Shown here: positions 17,096 through 26,007 of the stretch, in pieces | Numbering within the stretch: the stretch's first letter is position 1 | Layout of the letters: each line of letters starts with the position of its first letter | Origin: Iodobacter violaceini | GTDB lineage: Bacteria; Pseudomonadota; Gammaproteobacteria; Burkholderiales; Chitinibacteraceae | NCBI RefSeq assembly: GCF_011601265.1 | Contig: NZ_JAAOLX010000005.1 | Span: 248,001 to 312,000 of the forward strand | DNA length: 64,000 nucleotides | Direction: 5' to 3' | The notes under the pieces: model-generated | Databases searched by the model: none | What the model was told of the DNA's origin: nothing | Seen by the model: the letters and a program-made list of their open reading frames with translations, nothing else | Position numbers and translations under genes: made by a program

Positions 17096-17491
17096 TTTTA
17101 CCCTATTTACCCACACAAAAATCCAGAGGGTTTTGCCAACAAATACTGCCAGTCCAAGCCGGTGGTGAGCCACTGCCATTCATGCGCATCCGAGGTAAAA
17201 GCTCACGATCGCTACGCGGCCAAATAAACCGGCCTTGATGCAATCGTCGCGGTGCCAACCACGCCCGCACCAACACAGCACAGCACAGCACAGCACAGCA
17301 CAGCACAGAAGTTTAATGCGATTACTGGCACGACTCCAAAAGGCATACCTTGCACCGCTTCTGTAAATCCCCCATAAATTCTCCTGCTTGATAAAAACCT
17401 CAGCATGACGAAAAAAAGAGGCATTTAGATGAGAAGGCTGGACGCTTACATTAAAAATACACAATTGCATTTTTAAGACCAGCAACTACGA
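17096..17491. other. Gene-less region with a pentanucleotide repeat
   Basis: No frame here looks like a real gene. It contains (CACAG)x7 at 17274-17308. The reading frames across it show only the repeat translated as LCCAV/STAQH-like runs. It lies downstream of ietS (minus) and after the terminator of the plus-strand gene. Confidence 0.6.
17274..17308. repeat. Pentanucleotide tandem repeat (CACAG)7
   Basis: Seven perfect consecutive copies, 35 bp. Intergenic, ~180 bp past the end of ietS. Slippage-prone repeats can cause phase variation, but here there is no obvious gene or promoter for it to switch. Confidence 0.9.
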
Positions 17492-19708
17492 CTAAACACG
17501 TATCGGCAGAGATACTTGCGGCTGAATTGGCACTAATGTTTGTGCATAAGCACGCAAAATCTCATTGTAAAGTTCAGCATGCTTGGGGGCCTCCACAGTA
17601 ATGATCAATGCATAGCGGATTTTCTCTGCGCCATTGGCTTTGTGTCCTGATTCCCGTGCATTGTAATGAATATCGAAAACTGGATTTTTCAGGCTACTTC
17701 CACGCATGCTCTTCGAACCATGCAGTACTGTCTCCCACTTCCCCATATCTGAACGACGCTCTTCTTCAGTCGCATATTGCTTCATATCAAAGAAGCCTTT
17801 GGTGTCAGCGTTAGCCTTACCCTCTTTAATTTTCTCATCATTGGGGCGAAATACCGTCTCTAATCCAGCTCGCGTATAAGCCGCTGCATCTTGAGGATCA
17901 GTTGGTGACGCATAACAAAAAGTTGCTTTTAGACGAATATTGCCGTTCAACCCACCCTCTGGTAGCGGCAGCGATGCTCGTAGGTATTTGCCAGGCTTTA
18001 ACTCACCTTGATAAACAATCCGAGCGACCCCGGAAGGGCAAGTGATAATAGTCATCAAATCTTCTGGCACCTTACCCCAACCCACTTCTAATTTGTCGTG
18101 TTCCTGTGCGTCTGCAGCATGAACAAGTAGAGCCTTGATAGCAAGGGGCGATAATTCTGAACCCAAAATGGCACGAATTCCGACTGCGCTGCGCAAAAGG
18201 TATGGGGATGCAAAACTAGTGCCAAGTTGAGGAGAAAGCGTTGCTTTCTTTCCCGGCGAAAGCACGTGAAAATACTTACTCGCATCACCACCAAAGGCCA
18301 TTAGATCCGGCTTAACGACACCAGGACTTCTACCTGGTCCGACAGCACTGTATGGCGCTCGAGCCCAGTTAGCATCAGTATTATTAGCCGCCCCTACCGC
18401 CAAGGCATTAACACAATCTGAAGGAACTTGTACCCGTGCATTACCAGAAGCACGATCCAAATGACCATTGTTACCAATGGCTACCGTCATTAACGTATCG
18501 CCATCGCTCAGTAAATCATCAATAACTGATGTCCAAGCATGCACATCTGTATCTTCAATAGGTAAGTCAGGCCCAAGACTAAGGTTGATGAACTGGTACT
18601 GCCGTGAAAGCAAGACCTGCTCAACAAAACCTAAAGTTCGGTAAAGTTCCAATGGATCTTCTGAATCAGCATCCTTATCAAGAACTCTCAGATGATCTAC
18701 ATATGCAAATGGTCGCGCTGCAGTGCCATTCGGTTCTATCGGGCCAAATAAAAATGCGGAACTGACAGCTAGACCATGCTCTAAACCTGCGGGGTCATCT
18801 TGAGCATCTTCATCAAGAACACGATATGAACGCAGCCAAGGACCAATCGCATGTTGTTTCGGCAAACCACCATCAAGTATCGCAACCTTAGGCTCAGACG
18901 AAAGCGGTTGTTCTTTGGGTAGATTACACGTAACCGAAACTTCGCCAGTCCGTCGAACGGGCCGCATGCCACGTAGTTTAGGAACAGGCCGAATAACACG
19001 CACAAATACAAACTCTGCGAGCTTTTCTATTTCGTCTCGTTTACCCTCAACAGGCACAAACCACAGGCTGCCAGCAGTAAAACCAAGATCGCCATAAACT
19101 TTAACGCTTAATTCCTTCGCATATTTCACAAATGCTTGCTGAATAAATAGTCGATTTCCATCGGGCAGTAAATGAAGGCCAACTTCAAAGAAAGCTCCCT
19201 TCCCGCCACCACAGTTAATGAGTCGTTGTTGTGGCGTAAAAGCTGAAAACTGTTCTATGCGAGCCAGATCCAATGCCTCATCAGATTCTGATTCGATTTG
19301 CAAAACCCAGTCCTGAAGATGGCGAAAAGCTTGTCGCTTACCCGCAACAAATAGTTCGGTCGTTGTGCATTCCTGAGGTATCCCTTTTTTAGTCCACCCA
19401 CCAGGGGTCACCTTAACTGTACGGCTACCAACGGACTCTAAACCAACAGTGCGCAGCATTGATGCAGGAAAAAATGATCGAGCAATGTAGCTTGGATTCA
19501 TCATTAGTCGAGCAACACCAAAATCACTAGGGCAAGCCTGTTGCGGTAGTTCATCGAGCAAAGAAGCAGTAGCTGAGAATTGAGGCGTCAATCGTTGCAC
19601 GGCTTGCGCAAGAGTATAAACCTCTGCTTTACCAGGCATCCGCTTTGGACCTTTAATATCGTGGGTCAGTAATTCGCCGCGTCCTATCAGAAAATTAGTT
19701 AGACTCAT
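17492..19708 (-). CDS. ietS: IetS-like subtilisin-family (S8) serine protease of an IetAS defence system
   Basis: A 738-residue protein without a signal peptide, so cytoplasmic. Residues 1-270 are a family-specific N-terminal region; the S8 domain follows, with the catalytic triad in order: Asp279 (AILDGG), His311 (GLEHGLAVSS) and Ser498 (GTSFASP). The oxyanion Asn is in AIGNNGH near 413. A C-terminal ~180-residue domain completes it. Its ATG overlaps the stop of the upstream AAA+ ATPase gene by 4 bases. A coupled AAA ATPase and subtilisin-like protease is the known IetAS arrangement, reported as anti-phage and earlier from plasmid incompatibility work. Target unknown; presumably proteolysis triggered by infection. 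Confidence 0.88.
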   Translation of the reverse strand: MSLTNFLIGRGELLTHDIKGPKRMPGKAEVYTLAQAVQRLTPQFSATASLLDELPQQACPSDFGVARLMMNPSYIARSFFPASMLRTVGLESVGSRTVKVTPGGWTKKGIPQECTTTELFVAGKRQAFRHLQDWVLQIESESDEALDLARIEQFSAFTPQQRLINCGGGKGAFFEVGLHLLPDGNRLFIQQAFVKYAKELSVKVYGDLGFTAGSLWFVPVEGKRDEIEKLAEFVFVRVIRPVPKLRGMRPVRRTGEVSVTCNLPKEQPLSSEPKVAILDGGLPKQHAIGPWLRSYRVLDEDAQDDPAGLEHGLAVSSAFLFGPIEPNGTAARPFAYVDHLRVLDKDADSEDPLELYRTLGFVEQVLLSRQYQFINLSLGPDLPIEDTDVHAWTSVIDDLLSDGDTLMTVAIGNNGHLDRASGNARVQVPSDCVNALAVGAANNTDANWARAPYSAVGPGRSPGVVKPDLMAFGGDASKYFHVLSPGKKATLSPQLGTSFASPYLLRSAVGIRAILGSELSPLAIKALLVHAADAQEHDKLEVGWGKVPEDLMTIITCPSGVARIVYQGELKPGKYLRASLPLPEGGLNGNIRLKATFCYASPTDPQDAAAYTRAGLETVFRPNDEKIKEGKANADTKGFFDMKQYATEEERRSDMGKWETVLHGSKSMRGSSLKNPVFDIHYNARESGHKANGAEKIRYALIITVEAPKHAELYNEILRAYAQTLVPIQPQVSLPIRV

Positions 19709-20871
19709 GCGTCAGGCTTCCTTTTCGATGACTGCTTGTTAGTTAAGGTTTGCTCAGTTGTATACTTTCGAATCGTATCGCGGCTCACCCCCGTGATATC
19801 CGAAATAGCATGCTGTGAAAGCCGAGTCTGCTTTGCCAGCAACACCGCTAAATCAATCCGCTCTTGGCGCTCTAGGATTAGTGCGCGTGATTTAACAAAC
19901 TCTTCAATTAAATCTGCGTCAGAGGCTGTACCAAGCGCGATAGCGCGCCTGAAACGCTGAAGATCCCGTTCTATATCACTGAATGATTCACCATTAAAAA
20001 CAAAGGTCAGGATATCGATCCAACGGGCAAACATCGCAAAGTCCTGCCCCAGAAAACGTTTAATTGCCTGCTTAACTGCTTGCATTTCTGGTGTCTTAAA
20101 GTTAATAACCAGATCAAAGCGCCGCCATAATGCGGGATCAATCAACTCCGCATGATTGGTCGCGGCCAGAAGTAAACCAGTTGCAGGCCATTCATCGACC
20201 TCCTGCAAAATAACAGTAACTAGACGTTTTAATTCACCAATATCTGTATCGTCGCTACGACGCTTCGCGATAGCGTCAATTTCGTCCAATAACAATACGC
20301 ACGGAGTTCGTTTTGCAAAATCCAGAGCAGCTCGCAGATTATTTCCACTGCGCCCAAGCAAGCTACTCATAACGGCAGTGAGATCCAAAATATACAACGG
20401 CACACCCAATTGTGAGGCCAACCAACGCGCAGTTAATGTTTTACCCACACCTGGTGGGCCTACAAAGATTGCAGACCTTGTTGGATTTAGCCCCAATGAT
20501 GCTAAACGCTCCACTTGATGCCGCTCTTGGATCAATTGACTCAATTTTTCTTCAAGGTCGAGTGAGAGTAATGGTTGCTCTCGATTGGTTTCATCCTTAA
20601 AGACTTTAAGCAGCGACAATCTAGATTCATCATCAACAGGAAGATCCTGTGTTGACACGGCTTTTTGCATCACCTTACGCATTGGTGGGCTTGAGCGAGG
20701 CGTCTTTGCTCGTAGATATAAATCCATCTGCTCCGCTAATTCAGGATAAGTATTGCGATATTTTCGCACCAGCCGCGCAACGAAGAGGCGCACATCTTCA
20801 GTTTGCTCGGCAAGTGCAAGCCTAATCAACTGGGCTAAATCCAACTGAATGTCATTTAGATCGTCCATCAT
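19705..20871 (-). CDS. ietA: IetA-like AAA+ ATPase of an IetAS defence system
   Basis: A 388-residue AAA+ ATPase. The N-terminal ~100 residues are helical and probably regulatory. Walker A is GPPGVGKT (138-145), Walker B CVLLLDEIDA (191-200), sensor 1 AATNH (~236-240), and an arginine-finger region DPALWRRFD. The C-terminus ends in a helix-turn-helix-like segment (AISDITGVSRDTIRKYT), which may bind DNA. It is the first gene of the pair. The likely role is sensing or remodelling that controls the IetS protease. A run of AT-rich sequence upstream (20880-20960) should hold the promoter. Confidence 0.87.
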   Translation of the reverse strand: MMDDLNDIQLDLAQLIRLALAEQTEDVRLFVARLVRKYRNTYPELAEQMDLYLRAKTPRSSPPMRKVMQKAVSTQDLPVDDESRLSLLKVFKDETNREQPLLSLDLEEKLSQLIQERHQVERLASLGLNPTRSAIFVGPPGVGKTLTARWLASQLGVPLYILDLTAVMSSLLGRSGNNLRAALDFAKRTPCVLLLDEIDAIAKRRSDDTDIGELKRLVTVILQEVDEWPATGLLLAATNHAELIDPALWRRFDLVINFKTPEMQAVKQAIKRFLGQDFAMFARWIDILTFVFNGESFSDIERDLQRFRRAIALGTASDADLIEEFVKSRALILERQERIDLAVLLAKQTRLSQHAISDITGVSRDTIRKYTTEQTLTNKQSSKRKPDA

Positions 20872-21297
20872 TTTCGTAACTCATTGATTATCATGCTATT
20901 TGTAATAGTAAAAAACGGAATAAATATATTTTCTCATGTTTTTGCTACAGTGTGAAGCACAATAACAGAACATCCGTTCTATACCTTCAAATAGTGAGCA
21001 CAAAAACACTTCAGTTGGCTCAAACCTGTGGCTTGCTTGCGAGAGATTACTGTGCGATTTGCGTACTACACTATGTAGGAGTTGCCTTTATGCTTATTTG
21101 AGAACTAGCAGCTCCATATGAGGAATTTTCCCAGGGAACCTCTGCACGAATCAAAAAACCCAGATTGGCTCGCAATGAAATCAATTACTTACAACGGGTG
21201 ATTGCGCGAGAAAAGTATTTGTGCAGAGGCTCCCTAGGTCTAAATGGAGTGCTTTAAGTATGTTTTTTTATAAATCCTATTTCAGAAATTAATAACC
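20872..21297. other. Intergenic region with a small MITE-like remnant
   Basis: About 425 bp without a gene between the IetAS pair and the second transfer block. It holds the ietA promoter region and an inverted-repeat element at 21134-21234. Confidence 0.6.
21134..21234. mobile_element. MITE-like remnant with IS-type terminal inverted repeats
   Basis: Ends match at 16 of 18 bases: GGGAACCTCTGCACGAAT at the left and the inverse of GGGAGCCTCTGCACAAAT at the right, enclosing about 65 bp of non-coding DNA. The CCTCTGCAC core resembles ends of IS5-family elements. Flanks CCAG and CTAG could be a decayed 4-bp target repeat. No transposase is present. Confidence 0.6.
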
Positions 21298-21327
21298 AAA
21301 AAAACCACTCTTTGAGTGGTTTTTTTT
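21298..21327. terminator. Rho-independent terminator
   Basis: Stem ACCACTC/GAGTGGT (21304-21310, 21314-21320) with flanking A and T runs; works on either strand. It separates the defence region from the second transfer block. Confidence 0.8.
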
Positions 21328-21419
21328 CATCTAAATACTCCATTTTCTTTAGGTTTTGGATGCCTAAGTACTACCAAAATCTGCTGACTTATCAAACGTC
21401 TTCATTCTAAAAATATGAC

Positions 21420-22157
21420 ATGCTAACGCCATCCATAAGCCTTCTAAGCGCCATGTTTAAAAAACCCAAAACAGATGATGAAATAGCGTTTCGCAATCAT
21501 CCAGATCCAGTAGAAAAAGATCATTCGACGAATCCAACACTCGATTTGATTGCAAATCTAAAAACGACGAATCGCAGACAGTTTATTGGCTTATGCATTT
21601 CAGGGTTAATTGTTACAACAATGGCGCTGGCGCTGAATGGGCTAACACCGCTCAAAACGACTGAGCTTTATGTAGCCAATGTTGATTCTAAAAAAGGGAC
21701 CGTTTCCGTTAGCGAGGTTAGCGCACAGAAGTATGTACCTGGAGAGAACGAAAAAATCCACCTGATGAATGCGTGGGTAACGGATGCAATGACCATTGAT
21801 CCCGTTTTGAGCGAGGCCGAATACCTACCTCGCGCATACAAAAAAGTCAGAGGTAAGGCAATTGATGAGTTTCAAGATTTTCTTAAAAAACAAAAAATTG
21901 CTGAAATTCTAAAAACATTGCCAAACCTAACAAGAGAAGTTGAGGACGTAAATGTGTTTTTTCATAAAAGTGAAAAAATAGCATTCGTTCGATTTGCTAC
22001 GCGAATCAGGGACAGTCGCAATCAGCCGATTGTAAATCACTGGCTATTGACTGCTCATTATGAAATTGAAGCGCCGAAAACAAAGAAAGAAATTTTCGAC
22101 AATGCAATTGGCATGTTCATTACCCATTTTGAATTTGTTGATGACCCAGAGACATAA
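21420..22157 (+). CDS. trbF: TrbF/VirB8-like inner-membrane secretion protein
   Basis: A 245-residue bitopic protein: cytoplasmic N-terminus (~1-55), one membrane segment (FIGLCISGLIVTTMALAL), and a periplasmic VirB8-type domain containing NAWVTDAMTIDPVLSEAEYLPRAYKKV and NHWLLTAHYEIEAPK. VirB8 proteins link the inner-membrane complex to the channel core. Start alternatives are the ATG at 21420 and the ATG at 21453 (MFKKPKTDDE, 234 residues); neither has a clear ribosome site and MFKK is a common N-terminus. The stop is 4 bp before trbG. Confidence 0.85.
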   Translation: MLTPSISLLSAMFKKPKTDDEIAFRNHPDPVEKDHSTNPTLDLIANLKTTNRRQFIGLCISGLIVTTMALALNGLTPLKTTELYVANVDSKKGTVSVSEVSAQKYVPGENEKIHLMNAWVTDAMTIDPVLSEAEYLPRAYKKVRGKAIDEFQDFLKKQKIAEILKTLPNLTREVEDVNVFFHKSEKIAFVRFATRIRDSRNQPIVNHWLLTAHYEIEAPKTKKEIFDNAIGMFITHFEFVDDPET

Positions 22158-22161
22158 CTCA

Positions 22162-22962
22162 ATGAAAAAATTTTTACTGGCCACCGCCATTGCGACCCTT
22201 CCACTGCTTACTGCTAGTTACGCCTATGCGGAAGCAAAACCAAATAGCTTCTCAGCGGATCCTCGGCTGATTGTGTATCAGTTCGATAAAAATAATAGCT
22301 ATACCGTGATTTCTGCTCCAAACCGCGTTACCAACATTCAACTTAGCCCAGATGAAACACTCGAAATGTTAATTCTAGGCGACACGGTACAGTGGATCCC
22401 CGCCAATACAGACACACAAGTTTTTTTGAAGCCAACAAAGGCTGGTCTAAGTACATCAGGCCAACTCGTAACGAGCAAACGCACCTATCAGCTGCATTTG
22501 AAATCAGTAGAGGATTCTCAAACATGGTTTCAGCGTGTTAGCTGGAATTACCCAGAACTGATCGCCTACCAGCGACAAGTCTCTGCGGCAAAAACTCAGG
22601 CAAATGAGCTGGAATCAAGCCGAATTGAGCAACCCATCGTCGAGCGCAATATCGATATTGAGACGTTGAATTTTAATTACGACGTTAATGGCGATGCAGA
22701 TTTCAAGCCTTCACAAATTTTTGATGATGGCAAATCAACTTGGATTAAATTTTCACCACGCATGCAAGAGCTGCCTGCCATGTTTATGGTCGATAGCGAT
22801 GATCGGGCCGTGCTCGTCGATTACACGCAGCGAGCTGACTATTACGTTTTAAATCGCTTGGTTGAACGCGCACTGCTCAAACTCGGCTCACAGGAAGTCA
22901 AAATTGAACGAGGAGAACGTGGCGAGTCAAGACGCGTAGCTCCACGGATGAGGAGCCGGTAA
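22162..22962 (+). CDS. trbG: TrbG/VirB9-like periplasmic channel protein
   Basis: A 266-residue exported protein beginning MKKFLLATAIATLPLLTASYAYA (signal peptide). The N-terminal domain contains DPRLIVYQFDKNNSYTV, and the C-terminal domain the typical NFNYDVNGDADFKPSQIFDDG followed by TWIKF, as in TrbG/VirB9/CagX. It joins VirB10 and a VirB7-like lipoprotein in the outer-membrane core complex. A longer in-frame reading from 22060 is rejected because it would bury the signal peptide. Its stop and the trbI start share one base. Confidence 0.92.
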   Translation: MKKFLLATAIATLPLLTASYAYAEAKPNSFSADPRLIVYQFDKNNSYTVISAPNRVTNIQLSPDETLEMLILGDTVQWIPANTDTQVFLKPTKAGLSTSGQLVTSKRTYQLHLKSVEDSQTWFQRVSWNYPELIAYQRQVSAAKTQANELESSRIEQPIVERNIDIETLNFNYDVNGDADFKPSQIFDDGKSTWIKFSPRMQELPAMFMVDSDDRAVLVDYTQRADYYVLNRLVERALLKLGSQEVKIERGERGESRRVAPRMRSR

Positions 22963-24323
22963 TGTCCGCTAACATCCAAAATGATCTTGATGAAAAAAGC
23001 CTCATGGAGGGGAAAATTTCACGAAAAATCCCCCACATCATTATCGGCTTAATTTTAGGTGGCCTATTCGTTGTTCTCGCCATAGAAATTTTTCACGGAA
23101 ATAGTAAAAGCCTGTCTCAAGTTGAAAAAGAAAAACGCGTTGCCGCACGCAAGGCCGAAGCGAAGGACAACGTTCGCCCCAATCTTCAGCTGAAGGCGGA
23201 AGAACAGAAGATAGAGAAGAAACAGACCTTAGATGAGCTATTAGCAGCCGCAAACACCCCCAATGCGAGCGGCGTGAGCGCAGAACGAAGATCACCTTCT
23301 CCATATGCAGCAAATGGTGAGTTTGACGCGACGGGCAGCATCCCAACCAAAGGAGGGGGTAGCTCTCTCGGTCTAGTTTCAGGCACAGAAGATGCTGCTG
23401 AATACGAGAAGAAAAAACAACAAGTTCAGGTTGATTTACGGAAATCACCATTAATTTCAATTGCGGCTAAATCGTCAGCCTCAGGTGGTGATGCAGATAC
23501 TCTTTCGGATACTGAGCTAAAAATTAAATTGCTTAAGCAACAACAGGCGGCAACAACCCCAGCTGGCGGTGCCATTCAAAATAGTGCGCTGAATGATCGG
23601 TTAGCACTTCTACAAAAAGGTGCGGGGGCTGGCGAAAGCAAAGTAGAAGGCGGTAACAATGAAAACCTTGCTCAATTCGTTGAACATGCGAACAAAAGCA
23701 GCCGCAAAGGGGCCATTGTTGCTGAGGGTCCGGGTGATCCTAACACTATTTACCAAGGATCCATCGTCCGGGCAGTGACACGACAACGTATTGACTGCCA
23801 GCAACCAACCTCAATTACTGCCCATATAACACGAGATGTTTACGACACCGTGCGCAATCAACGCGTTCTCATTCCCGCTGGATCACGGGTAGTGGGTATC
23901 TGCAATGCCAATATTGATCAGGCAAGTACTCGCGTAGCCGTGGCATTTGAACGAATCATTTTTCCTAACGGTGCAGATATTCGTCTTGGCGGCATGACGG
24001 CTGCTGATGCTGAGGGTGTTGGCGGCTTAACAGGCGATGTAGATGACCATTTCTGGACTCAGTTTAGAGCGGCATTTGCGATCTCGTTAATTCAGGTTGG
24101 CACAGATGTTATTTCAAATAAAAACAGCAATGGGAATGGCTCAAGCAGCAATAGCCAAATAGTAATGAATAGCGCAGGAGCAACATTAGGCGATGTAGCA
24201 AAGCGCAGCATGGATAGGTACACCAAGATGGCCCCTACCATCGCAGTTCCTGCGGGTGAAACATTTCTAATTCAGATTAAGAGAGACATCGTAGTTCCCA
24301 ATAGCGTTTTTAGAAAATCTTAA
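22962..24323 (+). CDS. trbI: TrbI/VirB10-like channel protein
   Basis: A 453-residue protein: short cytoplasmic part, one membrane segment at ~26-45 (HIIIGLILGGLFVVLAIEIF), a long low-complexity linker (~50-250, rich in K, A, S, G, Q) and the conserved C-terminal VirB10 domain: IYQGSIVRAVTRQRIDCQQP, ITRDVYDT, LIPAGSRVVGICN, and a C-terminal part with PTIAVPAGETFLIQIKRDIV. VirB10 spans both membranes and transmits energy to the outer-membrane pore. No VirB7 lipoprotein gene is seen next to it. Confidence 0.93.
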   Translation: MSANIQNDLDEKSLMEGKISRKIPHIIIGLILGGLFVVLAIEIFHGNSKSLSQVEKEKRVAARKAEAKDNVRPNLQLKAEEQKIEKKQTLDELLAAANTPNASGVSAERRSPSPYAANGEFDATGSIPTKGGGSSLGLVSGTEDAAEYEKKKQQVQVDLRKSPLISIAAKSSASGGDADTLSDTELKIKLLKQQQAATTPAGGAIQNSALNDRLALLQKGAGAGESKVEGGNNENLAQFVEHANKSSRKGAIVAEGPGDPNTIYQGSIVRAVTRQRIDCQQPTSITAHITRDVYDTVRNQRVLIPAGSRVVGICNANIDQASTRVAVAFERIIFPNGADIRLGGMTAADAEGVGGLTGDVDDHFWTQFRAAFAISLIQVGTDVISNKNSNGNGSSSNSQIVMNSAGATLGDVAKRSMDRYTKMAPTIAVPAGETFLIQIKRDIVVPNSVFRKS

Positions 24324-24325
24324 TT

Positions 24326-25132
24326 ATGCATTACCAGTTACTCGCTACGGCCCTTTTATTCCCTGTTTTTGCATTTGCAGCGCCACTGCAAATTGCCGTT
24401 TCAGGCGGGAATATTGAGATCGCTAATGTTCGTCGCCTGCTTTGCAATGATCAAAACACCGTGAGTTATTTGCAAGCAATGGCCGATAAAAACGAATTAA
24501 AGCTAATTAAAGCCAATGGCGGTTACGACATTTGGGCCACGAATCAAACAGGGGCAATCAATGTTGGGGAAATGCTGGTTAAAAACGGATTGATTGGAGC
24601 CAGTGATAATCGATACGCCAGTTTTGAAGATGATGCAGTGGCAGAACGAAAAGGCATATGGGGTACAGCCTGCGTAGGAAAGCTGACCCCATTTGAAGCC
24701 ACAGCCAGGCGGGCAGGCATAGAGCCAGCGGTCTTGTTTGCACTAGCCCAAAACGAATCCGGTATCAATGGGCGGCCATGGCCTTGGACACTCAATGCAA
24801 ATGGTAAGGCCAGGTATTTCCGCAGTAGAGAGGATGCATTCCGGGCGGCTGAATCACTCATAAAAAACGGAAACGAAAACTTTGATATCGGAACGATGCA
24901 GGTGCACTGGGCCTATCACAAACAGCGCTTTGGCAACTCAACTTGGAGAGCATTACAACCCTCAACAAATGTTTCAGTTGCAGCACAGATTTTGCGAGAA
25001 AACTACCGAAGTACCGGAAACATGAATGAGGCCATTCGGCGCTACCACAGCAAAAATCCGAATAAAAACCAGCCTTATTTCAACAAATTTATAACTCATT
25101 ATCGTTCGGCTAGGTCCGAAGGGAGCATTTAG
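24326..25132 (+). CDS. VirB1-like lytic transglycosylase with an SNase-like N-terminal half
   Basis: A 268-residue exported protein (signal MHYQLLATALLFPVFAFA). The C-terminal half is an SLT-type lytic transglycosylase (RAGIEPAVLFALAQNESGI with the catalytic Glu, then FDIGTMQVHWAYH and NVSVAAQILRENYR), which opens peptidoglycan for the secretion channel or pilus. The N-terminal half (DVNVGEML-like INVGEMLVKNGLIGASDNRY and DDAVAERKGIWG) resembles the end of a staphylococcal-nuclease fold, without visible catalytic residues. It stands between VirB10 and the thin pilus genes, so it could serve either. The stop overlaps the next start. Confidence 0.85.
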   Translation: MHYQLLATALLFPVFAFAAPLQIAVSGGNIEIANVRRLLCNDQNTVSYLQAMADKNELKLIKANGGYDIWATNQTGAINVGEMLVKNGLIGASDNRYASFEDDAVAERKGIWGTACVGKLTPFEATARRAGIEPAVLFALAQNESGINGRPWPWTLNANGKARYFRSREDAFRAAESLIKNGNENFDIGTMQVHWAYHKQRFGNSTWRALQPSTNVSVAAQILRENYRSTGNMNEAIRRYHSKNPNKNQPYFNKFITHYRSARSEGSI

Positions 25133-25986
25133 TGAAAAAGGCGACATTCGCGGCCAGCATCATGGCCATTCTGTTTGCAAGCATGGCGACGGCTGCAGAT
25201 ATTAGTAACTACGAATTTAATTACAGCGTTAATGGCTCGCGCTTTGCAAAACCTAGCCAGGTTTTCAATGACGGGGGGAAAACATTTTTTCAATTTCGCG
25301 ACCCCTCTCAAATAACGATCGCAACAGTTGATAGCGAAGGTAAAACTGTTCCGCTCACAGCTCAACTAATGAAGCCGTATCTGGTTGTGGATGGTGTCTA
25401 CCCCGCCTATGAGGTTCAAACCACTGGTGGAGAACAGTCCACGGTTCGTTACTCCGGTACACGCGTAAATATCCGGGCGCTGGCCAGTACAAACACAGCA
25501 ACACAAAAAACAGCAATTACCTCGCAACCTTCAAATCAGGTGGTCGGAACGCAATCACCTGAAATGATGCTCGCAAAAATTGACTCGCAATTAGCTGAAA
25601 TACGGGCCAAGAAAGCCGGAATTGAGGCACAGGAGTTGCAGGCAAATGTTGATCTTTTGGCGGCAAAAGAAGCCCTCATCCTGCAAGTTTCATCGAAGGC
25701 AGCTCCCAGAAAATCTGCAGCAGATAAACCTGCTGAATGTTGGAAAGTGGGTCAAACAGACCGGCTAGCAAGCACGGTTATATCAAATTGGTCACGTCAG
25801 GCGGGCTGGCAAGAACCCATCTGGGAATACCCAACAGATGTTGCCCTCGATGGTAATGCTGAATTTTGCGGTGAGTTTGAAAGCGTCATTACCCAGTTCA
25901 TGGACGCGATCAATCCCCAGCAAAAAATCCGAGTCCGCCTTTACGCAGAAAACAAAGCCATTCGCGTTTTCTCTGCCGCTAATTAA
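25132..25986 (+). CDS. pilL: PilL-like protein: VirB9-type domain joined to a TcpQ domain
   Basis: A 284-residue exported protein starting at GTG (overlap with the preceding stop); signal MKKATFAASIMAILFASMATA. Residues ~24-55 (NYEFNYSVNGSRFAKPSQVF) are clearly like the C-terminal domain of the TrbG encoded 3 kb upstream. After a coiled-coil linker (residues ~145-185) the C-terminal ~80 residues (CWKVGQTDRLASTVISNWSR; a central WEYPTDVALDGNAEF) match the TcpQ/PilL C-terminal domain, which localises a type IVb pilus secretin. It is upstream of the PilN secretin. It may physically join the secretion channel and the pilus. Confidence 0.8.
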   Translation: MKKATFAASIMAILFASMATAADISNYEFNYSVNGSRFAKPSQVFNDGGKTFFQFRDPSQITIATVDSEGKTVPLTAQLMKPYLVVDGVYPAYEVQTTGGEQSTVRYSGTRVNIRALASTNTATQKTAITSQPSNQVVGTQSPEMMLAKIDSQLAEIRAKKAGIEAQELQANVDLLAAKEALILQVSSKAAPRKSAADKPAECWKVGQTDRLASTVISNWSRQAGWQEPIWEYPTDVALDGNAEFCGEFESVITQFMDAINPQQKIRVRLYAENKAIRVFSAAN

Positions 25987-26007
25987 TTGCCATAGGCCCC
26001 AAAGCTC

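Noticed and set aside
17180-17485. Minus-strand frame across the CACAG repeat (LCCAV repeats)
   Set aside because: The protein is made mostly of the translated repeat and random sequence, with no ribosome site; the repeat is better taken as non-coding.
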